From NCBI RefSeq assembly GCF_024539815.1, contig NZ_JAHHIU010000078.1:146739-210738 (forward strand): a stretch of DNA of 64,000 nt, written 5' to 3'. Positions 52,947-62,586 of the stretch are shown one piece after another. This DNA is from Streptomyces hayashii (GTDB lineage Bacteria > Actinomycetota > Actinomycetes > Streptomycetales > Streptomycetaceae). A program made the translations under genes and the position numbers. Each line of letters opens with the position of its first letter. The stretch's first letter is position 1. Below the pieces are notes generated by a model that worked only from the letters and a program-made list of their open reading frames with translations, did not search any database and was not told the DNA's origin.

Positions 52947-53822
52947 TCAGCCGCCGGATTCGCCCGCGTGCGGGCTCAGCACACCGGCTCCGACCAGCAC
53001 GAACAGCAGGATACCGAGGACGATCCGGTACCAGACGAACGGCATGAAGGACTTCGTGCTGATGAACTTCATGAACCAGGCGATGACCGCGTAGCCGGAC
53101 GCGAAGGCGATCACCGTCGCGAACAGCGTCGGCCCCCAGGCCACATGGCCGCCCTCCAGCGCGTCCTTCGTCTCGAAGACCCCGGAGGCCAGCACGGCCG
53201 GGATGGCCAGCAGGAACGAGTAGCGGGCCGCGGCCTCGCGCTTGTAGCCCATGAACAGGCCGCCGCTGATGGTCGCGCCGGAGCGCGAGACGCCGGGGAT
53301 GAGCGCGCAGGCCTGGCAGAGGCCGAAGACGAGGCCGTCCTTGACGCCGAGGTTCTCCAGGGTTTTGCGCTGCTTGGGCGCGCGGTGCTTGCCGCCCGTC
53401 TCGTCCCGGGCCGCGAGCCGGTCGGCGATGCCGATCACGACGCCCACGACGACGAGCATCGTGGCCGTGATGCGCAGGTCGCGGAAGGGGCCCTCGATCT
53501 GGTCCTTGAGGGTCACGCCCAGCACCCCGATCGGGATCGATCCGACGATCACCAGCCAGCCCATCTGGGCGTCGTGGTCCTTGCGCATCGTCTTGTCGAA
53601 CAGCGACCGGCTCCAGGCCGCGATGATCCGCCCGATGTCCTTGCGGAAGTAGATCAGCACCGCCGCCTCCGTGCCGATCTGGGTGATCGCGGTGAAAGCC
53701 GCGCCGGGGTCCTTCCAGCCGGAGAACGCCGCGGTCAGCCGCAGATGCGCACTGGAGGAGACGGGGAGGAACTCGGTCAGCCCCTGGACGAGTCCGAGGA
53801 CGAGGGATTCAAACCAAGACAT
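52947..53822 (-). CDS. uppP: undecaprenyl-diphosphatase
   Basis: A 291-residue integral membrane enzyme that dephosphorylates undecaprenyl pyrophosphate to recycle the lipid carrier of cell-wall synthesis; it can give bacitracin resistance. Diagnostic motifs are GLVQGLTEFLPVSSSAHL near the N-terminus and PGVSRSGATISGG around residue 190, the two catalytic regions of the BacA/UppP family. About eight hydrophobic segments are present, normal for the family. ATG 53822 was chosen because the upstream extension is Arg-rich. It marks the start of chromosome-like sequence. Confidence 0.95.
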   Translation of the reverse strand: MSWFESLVLGLVQGLTEFLPVSSSAHLRLTAAFSGWKDPGAAFTAITQIGTEAAVLIYFRKDIGRIIAAWSRSLFDKTMRKDHDAQMGWLVIVGSIPIGVLGVTLKDQIEGPFRDLRITATMLVVVGVVIGIADRLAARDETGGKHRAPKQRKTLENLGVKDGLVFGLCQACALIPGVSRSGATISGGLFMGYKREAAARYSFLLAIPAVLASGVFETKDALEGGHVAWGPTLFATVIAFASGYAVIAWFMKFISTKSFMPFVWYRIVLGILLFVLVGAGVLSPHAGESGG

Positions 53823-54198
53823 GGGGTTACGGAGTCCAAGTGCCGATCGGAGAAGGGCGCGACGGCGACGGCGGGCGGCCGCGCCCAATGATCAAGGGTG
53901 TGCAAAGAAAGGGTAGCGGTCTCGTGTGTCAGGTCCCGCACAGGGGCGCGGCGGACGGCGCCACCGACCGCGGTCCCCGGCCGCGCGGCGGGGCGTCCGG
54001 ACGGCTGACCGGCCGCGTTGCCGAGCCGCACGCCGGGATGCCCGCATGGTTGACCGGCTGCCCGGCCGCCGCATACGTTGCTGCCGACGGGAAAGCGCTT
54101 GCTGTGCACAGGTACCGCACACGCGCCGAGTGCTTCCCGCACGCTTGCCGGACCCGCCCGGTCCACGGCCGTACGTCCGAGGAGTGCTGATCACGCCC
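53823..54198. promoter_or_regulatory. divergent intergenic region
   Basis: 376 bases between uppP and the oxidoreductase gene. No gene with a plausible product is seen. Both genes should start from promoters here; I see no clear palindrome. GAGGAG near 54177 is the probable ribosome site of the + gene. Confidence 0.5.
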
Positions 54199-55359
54199 AT
54201 GTCCCCCACCACTCCGCCGCCCGGTCCGCTCGACGGCCGCCGGATCCGGGCCGCCGTCGTCGGCGCGGGCGCCATCGCCCGCGGCTCCCATCTGCCCGCC
54301 CTCCAGCAGCTGGCCGCCGAGGGCGAGACCGAGGTCGTGGCGGCCGTTGACATCGATGCCAACACCGTCCGGGCGTTGTGCGCGGACGGCGGCGTGCCGC
54401 ACGCCTACACCGACCTGGACCGGATGCTGGCGGAGCAGCGACCCGACCTGGTGACCATCTGCACCCCGCCCACGCTGCACCGCGAGCAGAGCGTGGCCGC
54501 GCTGCGGGCCGGCGCCTGGGTGTGGTGCGAGAAGCCGCCCGTGCCCACCCTGGCCGACTACGACGCCGTGGCGGCCGAGGAGGGGACGCCGGCCGGCCCC
54601 TTCTCCTCGATCGTCTTCCAGCACCGCTTCGGATCGGGAGCCCGCCATGTGCGCCGGCTGCTCGCCGAGCAGGCCTTCGGCCGGCCGCTCGTCGCCCACT
54701 GCCAGACCACCTGGTACCGCGACGCCGCCTACTACGCCGTGCCCTGGCGCGGCCGCTGGCAGACCGAGGGCGGCGGCCCGGCGATGGGCCACGGCATCCA
54801 TCAGATGGATTTGCTGCTCGACCTCCTCGGCCCGTGGAGCGAGGTGCGGGCCATGGCCGGGCGCCTCGTGCACGACGTGGAGACGGAGGACGTGTCCACC
54901 GCCCTGCTGCGCTTCGAGAGCGGCGCGCTGGCCACCGTCGTCAACAGCGTCCTGAGCCCCGACGAGGTCAGCCGCATCCGCGTCGACTGCGAGCGCGCCA
55001 CCGTCGAGCTCACCCACCTGTACGGCCACTCCAACGCCGACTGGCGCGTCACCCCCGCCCCGGGAGTCCCGGACGACGAGGTGGCCGGCTGGCGGGACTT
55101 CGGCGCGGACGTGCCCAGTTCGCACCTGGCCCAGCTGCGCGAGCTGGTCGCCTGCATGCGCGCGGGACGGCGGCCGCGCAGCAGCGGCGAGGACGGACGG
55201 ACCAGCCTGGAGCTGATCACCGCGCTGTACAGGTCGGCGTTCACGGACACGACGGTGCGGCGGGGCGAGATCGGTCCCGGCGACCCCTATTACACGGCCC
55301 TGCACGGCGGAGCCCCGGGCTGGGCGCCGGCGGCGGCGTCCGCGGAGGTGTCCGTATGA
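54199..55359 (+). CDS. Gfo/Idh/MocA-family NAD(P)-dependent oxidoreductase
   Basis: A 386-residue protein. The Rossmann motif VVGAGAIARGSHLPAL (~18-33) and WCEKPP (~108-113, the conserved EKP) define the family; the C-terminal half is the alpha/beta substrate domain with HGIHQMDLLLDLLG. Such enzymes oxidise or epimerise sugars and cyclitols. It overlaps the next gene by four bases (ATGA); pairing with a PmoA-like protein is common in sugar catabolism clusters. GTG 54184 is an alternative start with a closer ribosome site. Confidence 0.9.
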   Translation: MSPTTPPPGPLDGRRIRAAVVGAGAIARGSHLPALQQLAAEGETEVVAAVDIDANTVRALCADGGVPHAYTDLDRMLAEQRPDLVTICTPPTLHREQSVAALRAGAWVWCEKPPVPTLADYDAVAAEEGTPAGPFSSIVFQHRFGSGARHVRRLLAEQAFGRPLVAHCQTTWYRDAAYYAVPWRGRWQTEGGGPAMGHGIHQMDLLLDLLGPWSEVRAMAGRLVHDVETEDVSTALLRFESGALATVVNSVLSPDEVSRIRVDCERATVELTHLYGHSNADWRVTPAPGVPDDEVAGWRDFGADVPSSHLAQLRELVACMRAGRRPRSSGEDGRTSLELITALYRSAFTDTTVRRGEIGPGDPYYTALHGGAPGWAPAAASAEVSV

Positions 55360-56285
55360 CCGCGGAGCTGCGTCTGGTGCACGCCCACGGCGACCGCGTC
55401 ACGGTGACCGACCAGGCCACCGGCGTCGAACTGCTCGCCTACGTGTACCGGCCCGAGGCGGCCTGGGAGGCGCCCAAGCCGTACATCCACCCGCTGCGGA
55501 CCCTCGCCGGGGACGTCGTCACCGACTACCGGCCCAACGACCACCGCTGGCACAAGGGGCTGTCGCTGACCGCCTCGCATCTCTCGGGCGCCAACCTGTG
55601 GGGCGGCAACTCGTACGTCCACGGCGAGGGGTACCTGGAACTGCCCGAGCGGGTCGGCTCGATGGCGCATGTCGGCTTCGACGAGGTCGCGGCGGACGGG
55701 GGCCGAGCCGTCATCGCCGAACGGCTGACGTGGCATCCGTCCGACGGCGAGCTGTGGGCGGAGGAGGCGCGCCGCGTCGAGGTGCACGACGTCGAGCCCG
55801 ACTCCGGTTCCTGGGCGCTGACCTGGACCAGCGCCGTCACCAACCGGCGTGACGAGCCGCTGCGCTTCGGCAGTCCGACGACCGCCGGGCGGGAGATGGC
55901 CGGCTACACGGGCCTGTTCTGGCGCGGCCCGCGCGCATTCCGCGACGGCCGGATCATCGGCCCCGACGGCGAGGGAGCGGGGCTGATGGCCTCGCAGAGC
56001 CCCTGGCTCGCCCTCAGCGGAGAGCACGACGGCTCCGACGGTCACGCCACCGTCGTCTTCGCGCACGCCCCCGAGAACGACCACGCCGGCGCCCGAGGGG
56101 CCCACCCCGCCCACTGGTTCGTCCGCAACGAGCCCTTCGCGGGCATCGCCCCGTCCTGGGCCTTCTTCGACGAACTGGAGCTGGCCCCGGGCGACACGCT
56201 CACCCGCCGCTACCGGGTGGTGGTGGCCGACGGCGCCTGGGAGCGCGAGGAGATCGCCAAGTATCTGCGGGCGCACCCGTGGTGA
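55356..56285 (+). CDS. PmoA-like (DUF6807) family protein
   Basis: A 309-residue soluble beta-rich protein. RPNDHRWHKGLSLTASHLSG and GLFWRGPRAFRDGRI, with PAHWFVRNEPF near the end, are typical of the family named after methane oxygenase PmoA by an old Pfam label; it is not a methane monooxygenase subunit. Conserved His and Trp residues suggest a sugar-binding or lyase role. It is coupled to the oxidoreductase gene and very likely acts on the same substrate. Confidence 0.8.
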   Translation: MTAELRLVHAHGDRVTVTDQATGVELLAYVYRPEAAWEAPKPYIHPLRTLAGDVVTDYRPNDHRWHKGLSLTASHLSGANLWGGNSYVHGEGYLELPERVGSMAHVGFDEVAADGGRAVIAERLTWHPSDGELWAEEARRVEVHDVEPDSGSWALTWTSAVTNRRDEPLRFGSPTTAGREMAGYTGLFWRGPRAFRDGRIIGPDGEGAGLMASQSPWLALSGEHDGSDGHATVVFAHAPENDHAGARGAHPAHWFVRNEPFAGIAPSWAFFDELELAPGDTLTRRYRVVVADGAWEREEIAKYLRAHPW

Positions 56286-56421
56286 GCGCGTACGCCGGCA
56301 GGGGACGTCTCTCACCTCGCTGAGGCCTTCGTGCGGGCCGAGGAGCCGTCCGAGCGCGGGAGGTTCGGCCTGTGCGGACGGCTGGACGTCCACGCGTGAA
56401 CCCGCGCCCGGGAAGCTGACG

Positions 56422-57264
56422 TTACGGACGGCGCAGGTGGTGGCGTTTGCGCCAGGCGACCGCCGCGCCGATCAGCGCCGGCAGGGCGATGCAGATCATC
56501 GCGATCAGGAAGGCCGGCGAGGTCGGCGAGGAAGCCCTGGCCCCGGCGACGACATAGGCGGCCGTGTTGGGGATGGAGCCCACCGCGGTGGCCACCAGGA
56601 AGGACGGCCACGTCATGCGGGAGACGGCGGCGCAGTAGTTCGCGGCCCAGAACGGCACCCCCGGGAACAGCCGGGCCGCCAGCATCGAGCGCAGCCCGTG
56701 CCGGCTGAGCTGGCCGTCCGCCGCCTTGAGCAGGCGGCCGCGCAGCAGGGGCCGCAGCGCGTCCTGCCCCAGGACGCGACCGAGCCCGAAGGCGATCCCG
56801 GCCCCCAGCACCGTGCCCGCCAGCGCCGCGCCGGTGCCCCACTGCGAGCCGAACAGCGCGCCGGCGGCCAGGTTCAGCAGCGGTCTCGGCACGAACGCCA
56901 CCGTGCACAGTCCGTACGCCACCGCGAAGAGCGCGACCGCCGACGCGCCGCCCAACTGGGGCGGCCAGCCGGCCGCGAGGAGCTTCTGCGGCTCGAAGAG
57001 CAGCACGCTCGCCGCGGCCGCCGCCAGGAGCGCCACCAGCAGCGCCAGACGGGACCAGGGCGACAGGAGCACTCTGCCGCAGCGCGCGGCGAGGCCGCCG
57101 GGAGCGGCAGCCGAGGACGGGACGGGCGGCGCGACGACGGTCGCGGTGACGGTCGAGACGAGGGGCAGGGGAGCAGGCGCGAGCAACGGAATGACGAAGT
57201 CCGTGCCGGTGGCCCGGGGAAGGGCCGTGGCGGTGCCCCCAGAGCGGGTGGTGGCATCGAGCAT
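56422..57264 (-). CDS. TVP38/TMEM64-family (VTT domain) membrane protein
   Basis: A 280-residue protein with a polar N-terminus of about 65 residues and about six hydrophobic segments. FVPRPLLNLAAGALFGSQWG, GAGIAFGLGRVLG and RLFPGVPFWAANYCAAVSRM, then ATAVGSIPNTAAYVVAGA are the VTT signature blocks. DedA/VTT proteins are thought to move or scramble lipids, including the undecaprenyl phosphate carrier, which makes proximity to uppP of interest. It is the only - strand gene between 54.2 and 60.5 kb. Confidence 0.85.
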   Translation of the reverse strand: MLDATTRSGGTATALPRATGTDFVIPLLAPAPLPLVSTVTATVVAPPVPSSAAAPGGLAARCGRVLLSPWSRLALLVALLAAAAASVLLFEPQKLLAAGWPPQLGGASAVALFAVAYGLCTVAFVPRPLLNLAAGALFGSQWGTGAALAGTVLGAGIAFGLGRVLGQDALRPLLRGRLLKAADGQLSRHGLRSMLAARLFPGVPFWAANYCAAVSRMTWPSFLVATAVGSIPNTAAYVVAGARASSPTSPAFLIAMICIALPALIGAAVAWRKRHHLRRP

Positions 57265-57313
57265 CCCGTGACACTAACGGACGAACATGTGTGATCGCCG
57301 TATGGTTCGTCTC

Positions 57314-58051
57314 ATGACCGTCACAGTCGCGGGCCCGATCGGCGCGCCGCGCAGCGCTCTCGCCGACGCCGTGCTGGAGCGGCTGACGACCGCGTACGCC
57401 GGCGCGGCCGACCCCGCCCGTGCGGCGGCCATGCGCGCGTACATGAAGGACGTGGCCCCCTTCCTCGGGCTGCCCACCCCCGACCGCCGGGCCCTCTCCC
57501 GCGCCGTCCTCGCCGGCACGCCCCGGCCCACCGAGGCCGACTGCACGGCGATCGCCCTGCGCTGCTGGGCCCTGCCGCACCGTGAGTACCACTACTTCGC
57601 CGTGGACTACCTGCGCCGCCACTCGGGACGCCTGTCGTCGGCTTTCCTGCCCGTGGCCCGCCGGCTCATCACCACCACCTCCTGGTGGGACACGGTCGAT
57701 CTGCTCGCCGCGCACGTGGTCGGGGCCCTCGTCGCCGCCGACCCCGGCCTCACCGCCGACATGGACGACTGGATCGTCGACGAGGACCTGTGGGTGGCCC
57801 GCACCGCGCTGCTGCACCAACTGCGCCACAAGGAGCGCACCGACGCCGACCGGCTGTTCGCGTACTGTCTGCGCCAGTCCGGCCACCCCGACTTCTTCGT
57901 CCGCAAGGCCATCGGCTGGTGCCTGCGCGAGTACGCCAAGACCGACCCGGACGCCGTGCGCGCCTTCCTCGTCCGCGAGCGGGGCCGGTTCGCGCCGCTG
58001 ACGGTCCGTGAGGCCCTGAAGAACATGGACGCGGCCCCCGACCTGGCCTGA
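57314..58051 (+). CDS. AlkD-like DNA alkylation repair protein
   Basis: A 245-residue all-helical protein of HEAT-like repeats. The family pattern is visible in CTAIALRCWALPHREYHYFA, SWWDTVDLLAAHVVG, WVARTALLHQLRHKERTD and FFVRKAIGWCLREYAKTDPD. AlkD-type glycosylases excise N3- and N7-alkylpurines. ATG 57314 was preferred; an in-frame ATG at 57305 region also exists. It diverges from the VTT gene across 49 bases. Confidence 0.88.
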   Translation: MTVTVAGPIGAPRSALADAVLERLTTAYAGAADPARAAAMRAYMKDVAPFLGLPTPDRRALSRAVLAGTPRPTEADCTAIALRCWALPHREYHYFAVDYLRRHSGRLSSAFLPVARRLITTTSWWDTVDLLAAHVVGALVAADPGLTADMDDWIVDEDLWVARTALLHQLRHKERTDADRLFAYCLRQSGHPDFFVRKAIGWCLREYAKTDPDAVRAFLVRERGRFAPLTVREALKNMDAAPDLA

Positions 58052-58161
58052 GCGGTTCCTCCCCGGGCTCGCCGCGCGGGGCGCGTCCGGTCACCGGGCG
58101 CCCTCCCCGATCCGGCGAAAACCATTCGACACGTGACGAACCGTCGGCGAGGATCGGCCTC

Positions 58162-58263
58162 ATGTTCCGGCAGGCCTTCCACTTCGCAGCGTCCGCAGTC
58201 GCGGATGCCCCGAAGGCTGCCGTCCCGATCCTCGCGGCCGCTGCCGACGGCGCCCGAAGCTGA
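58162..58263 (+). CDS. 33-residue possible leader peptide upstream of tuf3
   Basis: A short frame [20 protein letters not shown] to ADGARS with GAGGA eight bases upstream. It ends directly on a strong inverted repeat and 93 bases before the EF-Tu gene. Composition is compatible with a real small protein; a regulatory leader is possible but the sequence has no runs of one rare amino acid. Low confidence. Confidence 0.3.
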   Translation: MFRQAFHFAASAVADAPKAAVPILAAAADGARS

Positions 58264-58304
58264 CCCTCCCCGGACTGCCCGGCGGACCCCCCAGGGGGAG
58301 GGTC
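58262..58304 (+). promoter_or_regulatory. terminator-like hairpin in the tuf3 leader
   Basis: GACCCTCCCC (58262-58271) and its exact complement (58295-58304) enclose 23 GC-rich bases. It lies inside the untranslated region of the EF-Tu gene, a position for attenuation or for ending a short upstream transcript. Confidence 0.55.
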
Positions 58305-58355
58305 GGCCGCTTCCTCGGGGTCCTCCTTCCTACGGACACGCTTCGAGGTACAGCC

Positions 58356-59525
58356 ATGCCCAAGACCGCTTACGTGCGGACCAAGCCGCATCTCAACATC
58401 GGCACCATGGGTCACGTCGACCACGGCAAGACCACCCTGACCGCCGCCATCACCAAGGTTCTCGCCGACCGCGGCACCGGCTCCTTCGTGCCGTTCGACC
58501 GCATCGACCGGGCCCCGGAGGAGGCCGCGCGCGGGATCACCATCAACATCGCGCACGTCGAGTACGAGACCGACACCCGGCACTACGCGCACGTCGACAT
58601 GCCGGGCCACGCCGACTACGTCAAGAACATGGTCACCGGCGCGGCGCAGCTCGACGGGGCGATCCTCGTCGTCTCGGCGCTCGACGGGATCATGCCGCAG
58701 ACCGCCGAACACGTCCTGCTGGCCCGGCAGGTGGGGGTGGACCACATCGTGGTCGCGCTCAACAAGGCCGACGCGGGCGACGAGGAGCTCATCGACCTCG
58801 TCGAGCTGGAGGTCCGCGACCTGCTCACCGAGCACGGCTACGGCGGCGACGCCGCGCCCGTGGTGCGGGTGTCGGGGCTGAGGGCCCTGGAGGGCGACCC
58901 GCGCTGGACGCGCGCCGTCGACGCGCTGCTCGACGCGGTGGACACCTATGTGCCCGTTCCCGAGCGCTATCTGGACGCGCCGTTCCTGCTGCCGGTGGAG
59001 AACGTGCTCACCATCACCGGCCGGGGGACCGTGGTCACCGGCGCGGTGGAACGGGGCACGGTGCGGGTGGGCGACCGGGTCGACGTGCTCGGCGCGGGCC
59101 TGGAGAGCGTCGTCACCGGTCTGGAGACCTTCGGCAAGCCGATGACGGAGGCTCAGGCCGGCGACAACGTGGCCCTGCTGCTGCGCGGGGTGGCGCGCGA
59201 CGCCGTCCGTCGCGGGCAGGTCGTGGCCGCGCCCGGGAGCGTGACGCCGCGGAGACGGTTCGAGGCGCGGGTGTACGTGCTGTCGACGCGGGAGGGCGGC
59301 CGTACGACGCCCGTCTCGACCGGATACCGGCCGCAGTTCTACATCCGCACGGCGGACGTGGTCGGGGACGTGGACCTGGGGGAGACCCCGGTCGCGCGGC
59401 CCGGGGACACGGTCACCATGACCGTCGAACTGGGCCACGACGTCGCGTTGGAGCCCGGGCTCGGCTTCGCCGTCCGCGAGGGCGGGCGGACCGTGGGGGC
59501 GGGGACCGTGACGGCCGTCCTGTAA
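58356..59525 (+). CDS. tuf3: divergent elongation factor Tu (EF-Tu3)
   Basis: A 389-residue translation GTPase that carries aminoacyl-tRNA to the ribosome. G1 GHVDHGKTT (19-27), G2 [15 protein letters not shown]3 DMPGHADY and G4 NKAD (~136) are intact, and domains 2 and 3 are complete (FETFGKP..., [18 protein letters not shown]). It diverges from the usual actinomycete Tuf1 in several surface positions, as the minor third EF-Tu of Streptomyces does; that gene is linked to stress and elfamycin response. ATG 58356 follows CGAGG. Confidence 0.92.
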   Translation: MPKTAYVRTKPHLNIGTMGHVDHGKTTLTAAITKVLADRGTGSFVPFDRIDRAPEEAARGITINIAHVEYETDTRHYAHVDMPGHADYVKNMVTGAAQLDGAILVVSALDGIMPQTAEHVLLARQVGVDHIVVALNKADAGDEELIDLVELEVRDLLTEHGYGGDAAPVVRVSGLRALEGDPRWTRAVDALLDAVDTYVPVPERYLDAPFLLPVENVLTITGRGTVVTGAVERGTVRVGDRVDVLGAGLESVVTGLETFGKPMTEAQAGDNVALLLRGVARDAVRRGQVVAAPGSVTPRRRFEARVYVLSTREGGRTTPVSTGYRPQFYIRTADVVGDVDLGETPVARPGDTVTMTVELGHDVALEPGLGFAVREGGRTVGAGTVTAVL

Positions 59526-59652
59526 TGCGGGCCGACGCGTGCCGGGCCGCGGCCCCGGGAAGCGGGTCCGACTGCCGTGAGCCGGTCCGCGGCCCGGCTC
59601 ACGGAGTGGGGGCGCGTCCCGGCGGGCGCGTCCTCCCCGGCACAATGAACAG

Positions 59653-60501
59653 GTGAACGACGAGCCCGTACCCGTCACCCGAGCCGTCGACCACGGCACC
59701 GCCAAGCTGATGCCCGACGTCGACCGGGAGCGGGCCTGGCTGCTGACGGTCGACGGGGCGCCGCAGTCGTACGTCGACCTCGACGAGCCCACGCACCTGG
59801 AGTTCGAGTACGCGCGGCGCCTCGGGCACGTCCTGGACCTCGTCGCCGAGCCGGGACGGCCCCTGGACGTGCTGCATCTCGGCGGCGGCGCGCTCACCCT
59901 GCCCCGGTACGTGGCCGCGACCCGGCCGGGCTCCCGGCAGGACGTCGTCGAGTTCGACCGGGGTCTGCTGGATTTGGTCGTCGAGCACCTGCCCGTCCCG
60001 CCCCGCGCCGGCGTCGTCCTGCACACGGCCGACGCGCGGGCCTGGTTGGAAGCGGCCCCGGACGACTCCGCGGACGCGCTCGTCGCCGACGTCTTCGGCG
60101 GCTCCCGGATCCCCGCCCGGCTGACCTCCCTCACCTGCGCGCAGGAGGCGGCACGGGTCCTGCGCGGCGACGGGGTCTACCTGGCGAACCTCGCCGACGC
60201 GGCGCCGTTCGCCTTCCTGAGGTCCCAACTGGCCAACCTGGCCGAGGTGTTCGAAGAGCTGGTGCTGATCGCCGAGCCGGCCGTGCTGCGCGGCCGCCGC
60301 TTCGGCAACGCGGTGCTGGCCGCCGCGCACCGCCCGCTCGACCTGGCCGCACTGGCCCGGCGCACCGCCTCCGACGCGTTCCCGGCCAGGGTGGAACACG
60401 GCCCCGGCCTGCGCCGTCTCATCGGCGACGCCCGCCCCGTCCGCGACGAGGACGCCGTACCGTCACCCGAACCGCCAGAGGGGGCGTTCGGCATCGGCTG
60501 A
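59653..60501 (+). CDS. spermidine synthase-like methyltransferase-fold protein
   Basis: A 282-residue soluble protein. LDVLHLGGGALTLPRYVAAT is the nucleotide-binding motif, VVEFDRGLLDLV the acidic loop, and DALVADVFGGSRIP corresponds to the polyamine-synthase active-site loop; the catalytic Asp pattern is altered, so it may be a stand-alone methyltransferase-like protein instead of a true aminopropyltransferase. GTG 59653 is the assumed start; the ribosome site is weak. Confidence 0.8.
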   Translation: MNDEPVPVTRAVDHGTAKLMPDVDRERAWLLTVDGAPQSYVDLDEPTHLEFEYARRLGHVLDLVAEPGRPLDVLHLGGGALTLPRYVAATRPGSRQDVVEFDRGLLDLVVEHLPVPPRAGVVLHTADARAWLEAAPDDSADALVADVFGGSRIPARLTSLTCAQEAARVLRGDGVYLANLADAAPFAFLRSQLANLAEVFEELVLIAEPAVLRGRRFGNAVLAAAHRPLDLAALARRTASDAFPARVEHGPGLRRLIGDARPVRDEDAVPSPEPPEGAFGIG

Positions 60502-60662
60502 GGGCCGGCCGGCGGGCCGCCGTCTGCCCGCTCCCCGGGCGGGCCGGGCAGACGGCGGCTGTCGCCGCGAGCGGCCCGGCCCGCCCGGGGGGCCGGGCCG
60601 GCCCCGGAGGCCCGGGTCCGCAGGGGTCCCGGGTCCGCAGGGGGCCAGGTCTGCCGGGCGGC

Positions 60663-61688
60663 CTAGTTCTGGGTGGGCGTCCCGTGAAGTCGTACGGTGC
60701 TGAGGATCTGCATGATCGTGGCCTTCGGGAGTTCGTCCTTCACGCCCTTGGCGCCGTACAGGTTCCAGGACACGTAGTCGCTGTTGGAGTTCTTGAACCC
60801 GAAGGTGATCGCCTTGCCGTCGCTGTCGCACTTGCCCTTCTGGGGCGTGTTCGTCGACTGCGCCCAGGCGTAACTGCCCTTGACGCCGGAGGCCGTCGTG
60901 AAGGGGGTGGCCTTCTTGTCGAAGGTGATGCTCTTCTTGTCCGGCTCGGTGTAGCCGCCGAACACCCACCACGCGGGCGTGTTGATCGCGATCTCGTCGG
61001 TGCTCTTGGCGCCCTCCGCGCCCTTGCTCCCGACCATGGCCAAGGCGGTGTCCTCGACCTTGCCGTCCTTGTCGGAGTCCACCGAGCACCACTTCGACTT
61101 GAACTCGGCCGTACCCCCCTGGAGGATCCGGTCGTAGCCGTCCTTCTTCTTCTTGTCCTCCCACTCGAACCCCTGGCTGAGCCCCGGAGACTGCACCTCC
61201 CAGTCCGCCGGCACGTCGAAGGCGATGCCCCACTTGGGGTTCACGACGACCTTCCAGCCGGCGATGGTCGGCTTCTCCGCCTCGCCGTTGCGCGGGTTGT
61301 CGTCCGTGCCGGTCGACGAGGACGCCGACGCCGAGGCGGGTCCGGAGACCGAGGGGCTGCTGCTGCCCTTGCCCACGGGGGCCGGTTCGTCGTCGTCGCC
61401 GCCCAGTACCAGGAACCCGGTGACCCCGGCGGCCACGACGACGGCCGAGGCCGCGACGATCGCCACCAGCTTGGTCCGGTTGCCGCCGCCTCCGCCGCCG
61501 CCGGGTGGCGCCACGGCGCCCATGGGCGCCGTGGCGCCCCATTGCGGCTGCTGCGCATAGGGGTTGGGCTGCTGCTGGTATCCGGGTTGCTGGTACGGGT
61601 TCGGCTGCTGGTATCCCGGCTGCTGGTACGGATTGTTCTGCGCCTGCGGGTTCTGCTCTCCCCCGGGCGGCTGCTGTCCTGGCCACAT
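60663..61688 (-). CDS. Pro/Gln-rich single-pass membrane protein
   Basis: A 341-residue protein. Residues 1-65 are a PYQQPGYQQP-type repeat, about 70-95 form a membrane segment (LVAIVAASAVVVAAGVTGFL), followed by a Ser-rich linker and an external alpha+beta domain (WKVVVNPKWGIAFDVPADWE; WWVFGGYTEPDKKSITFDKK). This architecture is common in Streptomyces; function unknown. ATG 61688 was chosen because the upstream frame is not protein-like. The 3' flank at 60520-60655 is a run of GC-rich repeats with no gene. Confidence 0.8.
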   Translation of the reverse strand: MWPGQQPPGGEQNPQAQNNPYQQPGYQQPNPYQQPGYQQQPNPYAQQPQWGATAPMGAVAPPGGGGGGGNRTKLVAIVAASAVVVAAGVTGFLVLGGDDDEPAPVGKGSSSPSVSGPASASASSSTGTDDNPRNGEAEKPTIAGWKVVVNPKWGIAFDVPADWEVQSPGLSQGFEWEDKKKKDGYDRILQGGTAEFKSKWCSVDSDKDGKVEDTALAMVGSKGAEGAKSTDEIAINTPAWWVFGGYTEPDKKSITFDKKATPFTTASGVKGSYAWAQSTNTPQKGKCDSDGKAITFGFKNSNSDYVSWNLYGAKGVKDELPKATIMQILSTVRLHGTPTQN

Positions 61689-61928
61689 GGCCAGAAACAC
61701 TAGTGCCGTCGGGGACACGGTTCGGTCACCGCCCCTTGTCAGGGACGTACCGAATCCGGGTCGGACAGGGGCGACCCGGGCGCAGTGCCCCGGTACTTCC
61801 GGATTGCGGGGTTCCGGCGTCGGGCCGGCGGCCCGGGCGAGGGGAAAAGGGCGACGGTCCCGGGTCGGGCGTGGGGCGAGCGTCACATCGGCTGGTCAGC
61901 TGAAGCTACCCGTAGGTAACATCACGGC

Positions 61929-62381
61929 ATGAGCGCAGACCAGATGTCCATCGGCGAGATGCTCGCCGCCACGGTGCCCATGGCCAGGACCCTGAACCTC
62001 CAGTTCATCGAGGCCGGTCCGGAGAAGGCCGTGGTCGCGCTGCCGGACCAGGGCGAGTTCCACAACCACGTCGGCGGCCCGCACGCCGGCGCGATGTTCA
62101 CGCTCGGCGAGTCCGCCAGCGGCGCGATCGTCCTCGCGGCGTTCGGGGACCAGCTCTCCCGGGCCGTGCCGCTCGCCGTCGGCGCGGAGATCGCCTACCG
62201 GAAGCTGGCGATGGGCGTCGTCACCGCCACCGCCACCCTGGGACGGCCGGCCGCCGAGGTCGTCGCCCAGCTCGACGCGGGGGAGCGCCCCGAGTTCCCG
62301 GTGGCCATCGAGATCCGCCGCGCCGACGGCGCCGTCACCGGTGAGATGACCGTCACGTGGACCCTGCGTCCCAACGGCTGA
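61929..62381 (+). CDS. hotdog-fold thioesterase-like protein (DUF4442/PaaI type)
   Basis: A 150-residue protein. The sequence HNHVGGPHAGAMFTLGESAS resembles the central helix of hotdog thioesterases, and VPLAVGAEIAYRKLAMGVVT the following strand. DUF4442-type proteins are putative acyl-CoA thioesterases. The start ATG 61929 is in a region without an obvious ribosome site. Transcribed alone. Confidence 0.8.
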   Translation: MSADQMSIGEMLAATVPMARTLNLQFIEAGPEKAVVALPDQGEFHNHVGGPHAGAMFTLGESASGAIVLAAFGDQLSRAVPLAVGAEIAYRKLAMGVVTATATLGRPAAEVVAQLDAGERPEFPVAIEIRRADGAVTGEMTVTWTLRPNG

Positions 62382-62396
62382 CACCGCCCACGACCG

Positions 62397-62560
62397 ACAC
62401 CGCGTACAACGGACACCGCGTACAACGGACACCGCCCAGGGGTGACTCCGCCCGTGGGCTGACGCCGGCCACGGCGGATCCCCGGTCGGCCCCGGTCCCG
62501 GCGCAGACCGCCACGTGGTTGTCGTCATCGCCGGTGCCGGTGCCGGTGCCGGTGCCGGTG
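62397..62560. repeat. short tandem repeats in an intergenic region
   Basis: ACACCGCGTACAACGG occurs twice in tandem (62397-62428), and CCGGTG five times (62531-62560). They occupy the 205-base gap between the convergent thioesterase and galU genes, which has no other feature. Confidence 0.8.
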
Positions 62561-62586
62561 TCGGCGCCGTCGTCGAAGCCGTCGTG

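Noticed and set aside
57750..60134. 794-residue open frame on the - strand across tuf3
   Set aside because: It is the antisense shadow of well-motifed + strand genes and has low-complexity, frame-shadow composition.
62397..62560. Functional regulatory repeat between the thioesterase gene and galU
   Set aside because: The repeats lie between convergent genes and look like simple slippage repeats, without an operator layout.
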